Assembly (NCBI GenBank): GCA_964418515.1
Contig: CAYQLK010000006.1
Coordinates: 1 to 37,783, forward strand
Reading direction: 5' to 3'
Source: CAYQLK01 sp964418515
Lineage (GTDB): Bacteria > Patescibacteriota > Microgenomatia > CAYQLK01
DNA: 37,783 bases
Both the position numbers and the translations under genes were made by a program. Under the pieces are notes generated by a model. It worked only from the letters and a program-made list of their open reading frames with translations, had not been told where the DNA came from and made no database searches. Shown here one piece after another: positions 30,258-37,345 of the stretch (position 1 is its first letter; each line of letters begins with the position of its first letter).

Positions 30258-30440
30258 TTACCAAGAAGCCTTTCTGACTCCTGGGAGTTCTCCTTTTACG
30301 GCATACATTCTAAAGCAAAGTCTGCAAAGGCCAAATTTACGCAAATAAGCTCTTGGTCTTCCACAACGCATACAGCGGTTTGGCTCACGGGTTGTGAGCT
30401 GAGGCTTTTTGCTTTTTGCTATTTTACTTACTTTTGCCAT
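30258..30440 (-). CDS. rpsN: 30S ribosomal protein S14, zinc type
   Basis: 60 residues, the short uS14 with a zinc ribbon: Cys23 and Cys26 (RCMRCGRPRAY), then Cys39 and Cys42 (FGLCRLCFR). The C-terminal GELPGVRKASW is the conserved ending. The zinc form contrasts with the ~100-residue C-minus form of E. coli. It lies three bases after the rplE stop. Confidence 0.97.
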   Translation of the reverse strand: MAKVSKIAKSKKPQLTTREPNRCMRCGRPRAYLRKFGLCRLCFRMYAVKGELPGVRKASW

Positions 30441-30443
30441 ATT

Positions 30444-30995
30444 TTAGTTATTTTCTTTTTTCTCAAAAGGCATACCAAGAGCCTCAAGTAGTTTGCGTGC
30501 AGCTGGTATTTCTTTTGTCGAGGTGGTTAAAGTTACTTGAAGACCGCGGACTTTGTCAATTTGGGAATATTCAATTTCTGGAAACAAGATCTGTTCTTTT
30601 ATTCCAAGACTGAAATTTGCTTCTTTATCAAAAGCTTTGTCGGAAATACCTCGGAAGTCTCGTACGCGAGGCAAAACAATGTTAAAAAGTCTGTCTAAGA
30701 AGTCGTACATTCTTTCACCGCGCAAAGTAACTTTGACTCCAATAGCTTGACCTTGACGAAGTTTAAAAGTCGAAATAGACTTTTTAGCTTTGGTAGCAAT
30801 TGGTTTTTGTCCAGAAATAAGTGTGATTTGTTCAAGCACTTTGTCGATAACGCCAGCATTACCTGTTGCTTCGCCTAAGGAAACGTTAATCGTTACTTTT
30901 TCAATATAAGGAATAGCCATCGAGTTTTTGATACCAAACTCCTTGGCAAGTTCTGGGGCTATTTCTTTGCGATATTTTTCTTTTAGTTGGTTCAT
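30444..30995 (-). CDS. rplE: 50S ribosomal protein L5
   Basis: 183 residues, uL5, a 5S rRNA binder that contacts P-site tRNA. Motifs: MNQLKEKYRKEIAPEL, IPYIEKVTINVSLGEA, ISGQKPIATKAKKSISTFKL, GVKVTLRGERMYDFLDRL, and VRDFRGISDKAFD. It ends with LEALGMPFEKKENN. It begins two bases after the rplX stop, in the conserved order L14-L24-L5-S14. Confidence 0.97.
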   Translation of the reverse strand: MNQLKEKYRKEIAPELAKEFGIKNSMAIPYIEKVTINVSLGEATGNAGVIDKVLEQITLISGQKPIATKAKKSISTFKLRQGQAIGVKVTLRGERMYDFLDRLFNIVLPRVRDFRGISDKAFDKEANFSLGIKEQILFPEIEYSQIDKVRGLQVTLTTSTKEIPAARKLLEALGMPFEKKENN

Positions 30996-30997
30996 GT

Positions 30998-31309
30998 TTA
31001 TATTTTTTCTTTGGTTTTGGAACTAATACGGATTTTTTTGCCGTTTTCAGTTATAAAACTAACTCTAGTTGCCTTATTGGTTTTAGGATCAATAATTGCG
31101 ATATTGCCAAAAGGAAGCGCTCGGGAGAACTCCACAATTTGTGAAGGCCTTTGTGGGTCGAGACTTTTTTTGTGTTTTTTGTATAGATTAACGCCACCAA
31201 CAACAGCTGACAGTTTATCGCGATTGATTTTAACAATCGAGCCTGTTTTGCCTTTGTCTTTTCCGGCGGTAACTATTACTTTATCGTTGATTCTAAATTT
31301 TAGTGCCAT
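30998..31309 (-). CDS. rplX: 50S ribosomal protein L24
   Basis: 103 residues, uL24, an assembly initiator with a KOW fold. The KOW motif is KFRINDKVIVTAGKDKGKTG (residues 4-23). VGGVNLYKKHKKS follows, then SQIVEFSRALPFGNIAIIDP and ATRVSFITENGKKIRIS. It lies four bases after the rplN stop. Confidence 0.97.
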   Translation of the reverse strand: MALKFRINDKVIVTAGKDKGKTGSIVKINRDKLSAVVGGVNLYKKHKKSLDPQRPSQIVEFSRALPFGNIAIIDPKTNKATRVSFITENGKKIRISSKTKEKI

Positions 31310-31313
31310 AATT

Positions 31314-31682
31314 TTATATAACCTCCGGTGCTAAGGAAATAATTTTTGAAAATCCTTTTTCGCGTAATTCTCTGGCAACTGGGCCAAAAATACGAGTACC
31401 GATTGGATTCTTGTCTTTGTCGATTACGACTGCGGCGTTTTCGGAAAAACGAATATAGCTACCATCTGCACGCCTTACTTCTTTTCTTGTCCTAACCAAT
31501 ACGGCCTTGACAACTTCGTGTGATTTGACAGTACCATTAGGATCAGCCTTTTTGACTGAAGCGGTAATAACATCACCAATTGACGCAAATCTTTTTCCAG
31601 ATCCGCCACCAACATGAATAACCGCCAAATCTTTGGCGCCTGAGTTATCGGCCACAACTAGTCTTGAGCGGTGTTGGATCAT
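31314..31682 (-). CDS. rplN: 50S ribosomal protein L14
   Basis: 122 residues, uL14, at the subunit interface. Sequence runs as in all bacteria: MIQHRSRLVVADNSGAKDLA, ASVKKADPNGTVKSHEVVKA, YIRFSENAAVVIDKDKNPIG, TRIFGPVARELREKGFSKI, ending LAPEVI. It overlaps the rpsQ stop by four bases (ATGA), indicating translational coupling. Confidence 0.98.
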   Translation of the reverse strand: MIQHRSRLVVADNSGAKDLAVIHVGGGSGKRFASIGDVITASVKKADPNGTVKSHEVVKAVLVRTRKEVRRADGSYIRFSENAAVVIDKDKNPIGTRIFGPVARELREKGFSKIISLAPEVI

Positions 31683-31912
31683 TTGGCAACAACCTCCAAT
31701 ACTTTAAAAAACTTATTTTTGGAAATAGGCTTAACTGATTCAATAACGACGGTTTGTCCAATTTTGGCGCCGATGGCATTATCAGCCAAAAACTTTTTAT
31801 GAGATTTGATTCTCTTACCGTATTTTGGATGTGTTTTGATCGTTTCAATCCTAACACTTGCTGTGCCAGTCATTTTGTCAGATGTAACGATACCTTTAAA
31901 TGTTTTTTTCAT
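31679..31912 (-). CDS. rpsQ: 30S ribosomal protein S17
   Basis: 77 residues, uS17, a small OB-fold 16S rRNA binder. Recognised by FKGIVTSDKMTGTASVRIET, HPKYGKRIKSHKKFLADN, and IGQTVVIESVKPISKNKFFK. Normal length. It starts five bases after the rpmC stop, in the usual L16-L29-S17 order. Confidence 0.96.
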   Translation of the reverse strand: MKKTFKGIVTSDKMTGTASVRIETIKTHPKYGKRIKSHKKFLADNAIGAKIGQTVVIESVKPISKNKFFKVLEVVAK

Positions 31913-31917
31913 ACTAT

Positions 31918-32160
31918 TTACTTTTTCAAGCTTGCAATTATGCGTGAAGCGTTAAGTTTGGTCAAGGTGCGAGCTACTTCCTTCTTTTGCTTGTGGATAA
32001 GGCTAGTGTTTTTGATGCGACCAAGTTTGAGCTGAAGTTTGGTTTCAACTGCAGTTTTTCTCTGGTCACGAACAATCCCATGTAGTGCCTTAAGCCCTGA
32101 CTCGGACTTATTCTCATTTTTATTTTCAATTTTTGTTTCGGTTTTTTTTGTAGTTGCCAT
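31918..32160 (-). CDS. rpmC: 50S ribosomal protein L29 with charged N-terminal extension
   Basis: 80 residues, uL29, near the exit tunnel. The two-helix L29 core is the C-terminal part, SGLKALHGIVRDQRKTAVET then GRIKNTSLIHKQKKEVARTL and LNASRI. Residues 1-20 (MATTKKTETKIENKNENKSE) are a low-complexity Lys/Thr/Glu/Asn arm that most L29 proteins lack. Position between rplP and rpsQ confirms it. Confidence 0.93.
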   Translation of the reverse strand: MATTKKTETKIENKNENKSESGLKALHGIVRDQRKTAVETKLQLKLGRIKNTSLIHKQKKEVARTLTKLNASRIIASLKK

Positions 32161-32167
32161 ATATTTA

Positions 32168-32584
32168 TTAATTTATTTCGTGCTTTTCGACAAAAACAGT
32201 TTTGACTGGAAGCTTGTGAGCAGCAAGACGCATCGCTTCCTTTGCAACAACTTTGTCGACTGCGGCCATTTCAAAAAGCATCATTCCTGGCTTAACAACG
32301 GCTGCGTGCATATAAACGTCACCTTTTCCAGAACCCATACGAACTTCAAGTGGTTTTTTGGTAATTGGTTTATTTGGAAAAATACGAATCCAGATACGAC
32401 CACCACGCTTTGTGTAATGAGTCATCGCACGACGTGCAGCTTCGATTTGACGATTAGTAATCCAAGCAGCTTCGAGTGATTTGAGTCCAAACTCACCAAA
32501 AGCAACCGTGTTGCGTCGTGTTGCGACACCTCGGCGTTTGCCGCGGAACTCTTTACGAAATTTTTGTTTCTTAGGTTGCAACAT
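32168..32584 (-). CDS. rplP: 50S ribosomal protein L16
   Basis: 138 residues, uL16, which helps shape the A site and tRNA accommodation. Motifs: MLQPKKQKFRKEFRGKRRGV, FGEFGLKSLEAAWITNRQIE, ARRAMTHYTKRGGRIWIRIF, and the MGSGKGDVYMHAAVVKPGMM segment. It begins two bases after the rpsC stop. Confidence 0.98.
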   Translation of the reverse strand: MLQPKKQKFRKEFRGKRRGVATRRNTVAFGEFGLKSLEAAWITNRQIEAARRAMTHYTKRGGRIWIRIFPNKPITKKPLEVRMGSGKGDVYMHAAVVKPGMMLFEMAAVDKVVAKEAMRLAAHKLPVKTVFVEKHEIN

Positions 32585-32586
32585 AA

Positions 32587-33228
32587 TTATTGATTTTCTT
32601 GACCTCTAAAAATCCAAACTTTCACTCCAACAAGTCCAGCTTTGGTTGGTGCCCCAATTGAAGCAAAATCAATGTCGGCCTTAATTGTTTGAAGGGGAAT
32701 ACTACCAAATTTTCCAGACTCTTTGCGAGCAATTTCTGCACCACCAAGTCGTCCTGAAAGTATAATTTTGCCACCTTTAGCACCAGATCTCTGGATTCTT
32801 TCTAATGAAGATCCTATAACTCTTTTGTGTGGAATTCTTTTTGCTAATTGTTCTGCGCAACTAATTGCAATTAGTTTGGCATCAAGATCAGGGTTTTTTA
32901 TCTCTTCAACTCTAAACTCCATTTTGCCCTCATCTTTGAGTTTGAGTTTTTTCATTAGTTGTTTTTTAGTCTCTTCAAGACCTGTTCCGCCGCGACCAAT
33001 CACGATACCTGGTCGGGAAACAAAAACAGTAATGGTTCGTTTATCAAATGATCTTTCGATTTCGATTTTGGAGAGTCCGGCTGGTTTTAAGCGAATGTCC
33101 AAAAATTCTCTAGTGGCTCGATCTTCGGCAAGAAGATTTTTGTAGTCAGCGTCACGAGAGAACCAACGGGATGACCAGTCTTTGTTAATACCTGTTCGAA
33201 ATGAAATTGGATGTACTTTTTGTCCCAT
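32587..33228 (-). CDS. rpsC: 30S ribosomal protein S3
   Basis: 213 residues, uS3, part of the mRNA entry helicase. MGQKVHPISFRTGINKDWSS opens it, a type II KH domain follows with GIVIGRGGTGLEETKKQL, and the C-terminal domain holds RIPHKRVIGSSLERIQRSGAKGG split by normal spacing, GRLGGAEIARKES and GLVGVKVWIF. It begins four bases after rplV. Confidence 0.98.
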   Translation of the reverse strand: MGQKVHPISFRTGINKDWSSRWFSRDADYKNLLAEDRATREFLDIRLKPAGLSKIEIERSFDKRTITVFVSRPGIVIGRGGTGLEETKKQLMKKLKLKDEGKMEFRVEEIKNPDLDAKLIAISCAEQLAKRIPHKRVIGSSLERIQRSGAKGGKIILSGRLGGAEIARKESGKFGSIPLQTIKADIDFASIGAPTKAGLVGVKVWIFRGQENQ

Positions 33229-33232
33229 ATTT

Positions 33233-33676
33233 TTAGACTTTTTTAGCTTTTGTAGTTAATTTTTTAGCTGGCTTTTCGGCTAATATTTTATCAATCTCAG
33301 TTTTTTGTTCGACTTTTTTCTGTTTTTCAATCTTAATTGGAGCTTTTTGTTCTAGTGTGACACGAATATGGCTAGTGCGACGGGTATATGGAGCAGCCAT
33401 ACCTTTAGAACGAGCACGGAAACGTTTGAATTTAATACCCTCTTCAATAATTATCGATTTGATAACGAGATCTTCGGTTTTGGCTGATTGGTTTTTGGCA
33501 TCAGCTAGTGCGGTTTTAATAACGCTAGCAATGAGATTGGCGGATTTTTGCGGCATAAAATTAAGCTCAATTAAAGCTTTTTGAGGGTCGGTTGTTTTCA
33601 CAGCCTTAACTACCAGACGGGCTTTTCTGGGAGAAGTTCGTGAATGTTTAGCTAGTGAAGTAAAAGTCGTGTTCAT
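33233..33676 (-). CDS. rplV: 50S ribosomal protein L22 with basic C-terminal tail
   Basis: 147 residues, uL22, lining the peptide exit tunnel. Core (1 to about 111): LAKHSRTSPRKARLVVKAVK, ALIELNFMPQKSANLIASVI, GIKFKRFRARSKGMAAPYTR and RTSHIRVTLEQ. The tunnel hairpin (around RSKGMAAPYTR) is intact. The remaining roughly 35 residues are Lys-rich low-complexity sequence. It begins five bases after rpsS. Confidence 0.96.
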   Translation of the reverse strand: MNTTFTSLAKHSRTSPRKARLVVKAVKTTDPQKALIELNFMPQKSANLIASVIKTALADAKNQSAKTEDLVIKSIIIEEGIKFKRFRARSKGMAAPYTRRTSHIRVTLEQKAPIKIEKQKKVEQKTEIDKILAEKPAKKLTTKAKKV

Positions 33677-33681
33677 TATTT

Positions 33682-33966
33682 TTAAGTCTTAGAGATAGTT
33701 CTTTGAGTAATTTTGCCGTGCCCTTTGAATGTTCTGGTTGGTGAAAATTCGCCCAAACGATGTCCAACCATAGATTCGTTAATAAATACCGACAAGTGTT
33801 TACGGCCATTGTGAACCAAAAATGTCCAACCGACGAACTCTGGGGCAATCTGCGAATCGCGAGCCCAAGTTTTGATCGGATCTTTTGTACCGGCAGCTTT
33901 CTGTCGGTTTATTTTCTTCATTAGTTTTTCGTCGACGTATGGTCCTTTTTTTATTGAACGACTCAT
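33682..33966 (-). CDS. rpsS: 30S ribosomal protein S19
   Basis: 94 residues, uS19, at the head of the small subunit with S13. Standard sequence: MSRSIKKGPYVDEKLMKKIN, IKTWARDSQIAPEFVGWTF, VHNGRKHLSVFINESMVGHR, LGEFSPTRTFKGHG. It begins two bases after the rplB stop. Confidence 0.98.
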   Translation of the reverse strand: MSRSIKKGPYVDEKLMKKINRQKAAGTKDPIKTWARDSQIAPEFVGWTFLVHNGRKHLSVFINESMVGHRLGEFSPTRTFKGHGKITQRTISKT

Positions 33967-33968
33967 AA

Positions 33969-34799
33969 TTATTTTTTATTTCTCTTAGTAACAATATATT
34001 TATTAGAAAACTTGCGACGGTTTCTGGTTATTTTACCCAAAGTCTTCTTACCCCACTTGCTCTTTGGTGAAGGCATACCGATTCCGGATTTTCCTTCTCC
34101 ACCACCGTGTGGGTGATCAATTGGGTTTTGTGCAACACCACGAACTGAAGGTCTAATGTTTTTGTGACGACTGCGACCAGCTTTACCAAGCTTGACGTTT
34201 TTAAGGTCAAGATTTCCAAGCTGACCGATTGTAGCATAGGCGTCAATGTGAATTCTGCGTACTTCTCCGGATGGGAGCTTAACATTGGCATAACTACCTT
34301 CTTTGGATGAGATGACTGCGAATGTACCCGCAGATCGAACTAGTTTAGCTCCGGCTCTTGGCTCTAACTCAATATTATGAATCTGAGTACCAACAGGAAT
34401 TTTGGATAATGGCAGGGAATTACCAACACGAATTGCAGCTTTTGGTCCGCTTTCTACCTTGGCATCGACTTTGAGTCCAATAGGGGACAAAATATAACGC
34501 TTATCTCCGTCGGAGTAATTGATAAGTGATATATCTGCTGTGCGGTTTGGATCATACTCAATCGAAACAACTTTGCCAGAAATTCCAGCTTTGTTTCGTT
34601 TAAAATCTACTTTTCTAAAAAGTCGTTTGTGGCCGCCACCTTTGTGTCTGGTTGTAAGCTTCTTACCCCCAGCCCTGTGTCCTTTAACGCTACCTTTTGT
34701 AAGAGATCTGAGGGGACGATCTTTTGAAAGATCAGAGTTAACAATAGCACTCTTTAGACGGCTGCCTGGTGTGGTTTTTTTATAAACTTTAATAGCCAT
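33969..34799 (-). CDS. rplB: 50S ribosomal protein L2
   Basis: 276 residues, uL2, required for subunit association and peptidyl-transferase centre structure. Motifs: SLTKGSVKGHRAGGKKLTTR, FKRNKAGISGKVVSIEYDPN, NSLPLSKIPVGTQIHNIELE, and the catalytic-site loop NPIDHPHGGGEGKSG with its conserved His residues. It ends KYIVTKRNKK. It begins five bases after rplW. Confidence 0.98.
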   Translation of the reverse strand: MAIKVYKKTTPGSRLKSAIVNSDLSKDRPLRSLTKGSVKGHRAGGKKLTTRHKGGGHKRLFRKVDFKRNKAGISGKVVSIEYDPNRTADISLINYSDGDKRYILSPIGLKVDAKVESGPKAAIRVGNSLPLSKIPVGTQIHNIELEPRAGAKLVRSAGTFAVISSKEGSYANVKLPSGEVRRIHIDAYATIGQLGNLDLKNVKLGKAGRSRHKNIRPSVRGVAQNPIDHPHGGGEGKSGIGMPSPKSKWGKKTLGKITRNRRKFSNKYIVTKRNKK

Positions 34800-34804
34800 A
34801 GTGA

Positions 34805-35137
34805 TTATTTAGTTTCTTTTTTTGGTGACTTTTTAATCTTTTTTTCTTCTTTTGGCTCTTCAAAAATACTAATTGTTTGTCCTTTTTCGACAAAAACAGT
34901 AGCTTTTTTGTAACCAGAAATAGCGATAGTCTTACGTTTGTTGTTAACTTTGGACGATGGTTTAACAATAGAGATAGTAACTTTAGTTGTTGTAACACCA
35001 AACAAGCTGTTTGCGGCACGAGCAACTGATGTTTTGGTCGCATCAGTGTGAACCTTAAAGGAATACTGTCCAAAAGGATGGCCCTTGAGACTTTTTTCGG
35101 TAATTATTGGTTTTAGAATTATTTGGCTTAGTTCCAT
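34805..35137 (-). CDS. rplW: 50S ribosomal protein L23
   Basis: 110 residues, uL23, at the tunnel exit, the docking site for trigger factor and SRP. Recognised by IILKPIITEKSLKGHPFGQY, KVHTDATKTSVARAANSLFG and VTISIVKPSSK. A Lys/Glu-rich tail of about 20 residues (EEPKEEKKIKKSPKKETK) is added. It overlaps the rplD 3' end by 10 bp. Confidence 0.96.
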   Translation of the reverse strand: MELSQIILKPIITEKSLKGHPFGQYSFKVHTDATKTSVARAANSLFGVTTTKVTISIVKPSSKVNNKRKTIAISGYKKATVFVEKGQTISIFEEPKEEKKIKKSPKKETK

Positions 35138-35832
35138 CGTTGTGTTAAGGCTTTTAGACTGTCGGGTGTAAGAATAAGAGTTGTGTTGTTAATAAGATTG
35201 TAAGTTGTGAGGTCGACTGCGGATTTAATCGAAACATTTGCAAGGTTTCTAGAACCAAGTTTGAATGCTGGCTGTTTCTCATTAAGAATGACCAAATATT
35301 TAGCTGATTTGGGTAGGGAATTGATAACTTTTGCAATTTGCGAAGTTTTGGCAGGTAATGTTTCTAATCCTTTGACGGCAATTATTTTTTCCTCTGTCAA
35401 TTTTTGGCTAAGCGCTGAAGATAATGCCTTAAGGCGCATTTTCTTAGGTAGTGTTTGTGTAAAGGAATGTGTTTGTGGACCAAATGTTGTTCCTCCACCA
35501 ACCCAGAGCGGAGATCTGGTAGAACCAGCTCTAGCACGACCTGTACCTTTTTGTTTCCAAGGTTTTTTGCCGCCACCACTGACTTTGCCACGAGTCTTGG
35601 TATTTGCATTACCAGCTCTTTGATTGGTCAAATAAACACGCACTGCTTGAGCAATTAGCGTTTGATTAACTTTGGCGCCAAATATTTCTACAGGCACTTC
35701 CATCACACCAGCACTCTTACCTACCAAATCAAATACTGGAATTGATAACTTTGCAGATTTTGGCTTATCAGCTGAAACAGTCTTGGTTTTTGGTGCGACC
35801 TTCTTTGTAGTGGTTTTTTTGGTTGTTTCCAT
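35128..35832 (-). CDS. rplD: 50S ribosomal protein L4
   Basis: 234 residues, uL4, whose loop reaches the exit tunnel; in E. coli it also represses the S10 operon. Motifs: FGAKVNQTLIAQAVRVYLTN, the tunnel loop GKVSGGGKKPWKQKGTGRAR with STRSPLWVGGGTTFGP, and a C-terminal SAVDLTTYNLINNTTLILT segment. The first ~28 residues are a Thr/Lys-rich extension (METTKKTTTKKVAPKTKTVS). It starts five bases after rplC. Confidence 0.97.
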   Translation of the reverse strand: METTKKTTTKKVAPKTKTVSADKPKSAKLSIPVFDLVGKSAGVMEVPVEIFGAKVNQTLIAQAVRVYLTNQRAGNANTKTRGKVSGGGKKPWKQKGTGRARAGSTRSPLWVGGGTTFGPQTHSFTQTLPKKMRLKALSSALSQKLTEEKIIAVKGLETLPAKTSQIAKVINSLPKSAKYLVILNEKQPAFKLGSRNLANVSIKSAVDLTTYNLINNTTLILTPDSLKALTQRWN

Positions 35833-35837
35833 AGTAA

Positions 35838-36701
35838 TTATTTTGCCTCTTTATCTGTTTCTTCTTGTGGAGTGGGGGAGTCTGAAGAATTTTCTGCAGG
35901 AGTTTCTGTTACTACTGTCTCCCCTGTTTCACTACCCTCTTCGGTGGATTTTTCTTCAACTTGCTCTTGGCTTTCCCCTGCTGTGTTTTCTACCTCAACT
36001 GCTTCTGTTTCTACAACCTGCTCTTCAGCTGGCTCCTCTATCGCCTGCTCTTCAACATGAGCCTCAACGAGAGGTTTTTTGGATCCGACTTTTTCAATTA
36101 AAAGCAATGAGTTTGGCGCTCCAGGAATAGCACCTCTAACTAAAATTAGGTTGTTTTCAGTATCGACATCATAGACAATAACACCTGATACGGTTTTTCT
36201 GGCGGAACCAGTGTGTCCGGCCATTTTTTTACCTTTGTAGACTCTTCCAGGTGTGGTTGTTTGACCAATTGATCCAGGTGCTCTTTCACGATCGGATTGA
36301 CCATGAGTACGAGGACCACCAGCAAAACCCCATCTTTTGACTACTCCTGCAAACCCTTTACCGCGACTAGTGCCAGTAACTTTTAGAAGGTCGCCTGATG
36401 CAAAATCAGCGACACTAAGTTCTGCACCAATCGATTGTGAGTTGTCATCAATTTCTTTAACACGAAATTCTCTAACAGTTTTAGGGACAAATTTAAGATT
36501 TTTGTAGCCTTTTTTCTGTGGATCTTTAGGTTTTTTGGCAATTCCTGCTCCAACTTGAAGTGCAACATATCCGTCTTTTTCCATTAGGCGGTGGCCAACG
36601 ACTAAATTAGGCGTAGCAGTAATTACTGTCACAGGTACAGCATTACCACGCGAGTCGAAGCGCGTTATCATGTTTTTCTTTTTGCCAATTATTACTTGCA
36701 T
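35838..36701 (-). CDS. rplC: 50S ribosomal protein L3 with long acidic C-terminal tail
   Basis: 287 residues, uL3, an early-assembly protein near the peptidyl-transferase centre. The core (1 to about 213) is standard: GHRLMEKDGYVALQVGAG, TGTSRGKGFAGVVKRWGFAG, GPRTHGQSDRERAPGSIGQT, KGKKMAGHTGSARKTVSG and GAIPGAPNSLLLIE. Residues about 214-287 are a Glu-rich tail with roughly one third acidic residues and few Lys, where bacterial L3 normally stops near 205-215. It is separated from rpsJ by an unusual 118-bp spacer with two hairpins. Confidence 0.97.
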   Translation of the reverse strand: MQVIIGKKKNMITRFDSRGNAVPVTVITATPNLVVGHRLMEKDGYVALQVGAGIAKKPKDPQKKGYKNLKFVPKTVREFRVKEIDDNSQSIGAELSVADFASGDLLKVTGTSRGKGFAGVVKRWGFAGGPRTHGQSDRERAPGSIGQTTTPGRVYKGKKMAGHTGSARKTVSGVIVYDVDTENNLILVRGAIPGAPNSLLLIEKVGSKKPLVEAHVEEQAIEEPAEEQVVETEAVEVENTAGESQEQVEEKSTEEGSETGETVVTETPAENSSDSPTPQEETDKEAK

Positions 36702-36727
36702 TTTTTTATTTGTATTTCAAAACGGAA

Positions 36728-36761
36728 GCAGACTTCCTTAGTATTTGATAAGGCTGTCTGC
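36728..36761 (-). promoter_or_regulatory. Hairpin before rplC (second element of the S10-L3 spacer)
   Basis: On the minus strand GCAGAC (36761-36756) pairs with GTCTGC (36733-36728) and, after a 2x2 internal loop, CCTTA with TAAGG around an 8-base loop. No T run follows, so it is more likely a regulatory or processing structure than a terminator. A TTGACG with TACTAA 17 bp later overlaps it and could be a weak promoter. Confidence 0.5.
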
Positions 36762-36793
36762 GTCAAAACTATCGAACAATATTAGATATGGTG

Positions 36794-36815
36794 GCGTCTA
36801 AATTTAACTAGACGC
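36794..36815 (-). promoter_or_regulatory. Hairpin just after the rpsJ stop
   Basis: A perfect 7-bp stem, GCGTCTA/TAGACGC with an 8-base loop, four bases after the rpsJ stop codon. It lacks the T tract of a terminator on the minus strand. It may protect the rpsJ mRNA end or form part of a regulatory element with the hairpin at 36728-36761. Confidence 0.45.
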
Positions 36816-36819
36816 GATT

Positions 36820-37128
36820 TTACATCTTGAGCTCGATGTCGATACCAGCAGGAAGCTGGAGATTCGTCAAAGAGTCTATCGTCTTACCAGTTGGTTCGAT
36901 GATGTCGATGAGGCGCTTGTGAGTACGGACTTCAAAATGCTCTTGTGCATCCTTGTGGGTATGCGGAGACTTTAGGACTGTATATCGCCTGACTTTGGTC
37001 GGCAGCGGGATCGGACCGACGATTTTGGCACCGGTTGATACAGCTGTGTTTAAGATTTCACGACAGGTCTGATCAATGACCCGACTGTCGTAACTTTTTA
37101 AACGAACTCTAATTCTGCCTTTTGGCAT
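36820..37128 (-). CDS. rpsJ: 30S ribosomal protein S10
   Basis: 102 residues, uS10 (NusE), which also acts in transcription antitermination with NusB. Motifs: RIRVRLKSYDSRVIDQTCRE, TGAKIVGPIPLPTKVRRYTV, SPHTHKDAQEHFEVRTHKRL and IDIIEPTGKTIDSLTNLQLP, ending GIDIELKM. First gene of the S10-spc-alpha series. The str-operon genes (rpsL, rpsG, fusA, tuf) do not precede it; the upstream neighbour is a GC-rich gene ending in its own terminator. Confidence 0.98.
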   Translation of the reverse strand: MPKGRIRVRLKSYDSRVIDQTCREILNTAVSTGAKIVGPIPLPTKVRRYTVLKSPHTHKDAQEHFEVRTHKRLIDIIEPTGKTIDSLTNLQLPAGIDIELKM

Positions 37129-37163
37129 ATTAATTTGCTTTTTTGTTTTTTAAAAACTTATAG

Positions 37164-37190
37164 GCGAGTTTTATTCTCGCGTAAGGCGAG
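37164..37190 (-). promoter_or_regulatory. Alternative hairpin pair in the rpsJ leader
   Basis: On the minus strand the words CTCGC (37190-37186), GCGAG (37180-37176) and CTCGC (37168-37164) occur in a row. The middle word can pair with either neighbour, giving two mutually exclusive 5-bp hairpins. The first word lies at the predicted transcription start, so which hairpin can form depends on the exact start. Confidence 0.35.
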
Positions 37191-37192
37191 AT

Positions 37193-37223
37193 TTTATACC
37201 AGTTAAATATAAAATGCAACCAA
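37193..37223 (-). promoter_or_regulatory. Promoter of the S10-spc ribosomal operon (extended -10)
   Basis: On the minus strand TGG-TATAAA, an extended -10 with hexamer at 37198-37193. Possible -35 elements are TTGCAT (37219-37214, 15-bp spacer) and TTGGTT (37223-37218, 19-bp spacer), neither ideal. The predicted start near 37186 gives a leader of about 58 nt. Confidence 0.55.
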
Positions 37224-37274
37224 GGTAATTATGCCTTTTTTGTTTGACAAAAGCGATGTTAACCAAAAGACAGG

Positions 37275-37317
37275 CAAAGAAAAAAGGCCGACCATCTAAA
37301 TTAAAGATGACCGGCCT
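37275..37317 (-). terminator. Strong Rho-independent terminator of the right-edge gene
   Basis: On the minus strand AGGCCGGTCATCT (37317-37305) pairs with AGATGGTCGGCCT (37297-37285) around a 7-base loop: 13 bp with two G-T pairs. TTTTTTCTTT follows directly. It ends the GC-rich gene and isolates it from the rpsJ promoter. Confidence 0.9.
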
Positions 37318-37345
37318 ATGGTGATTGGAGCGAAGAGACGTTGCC

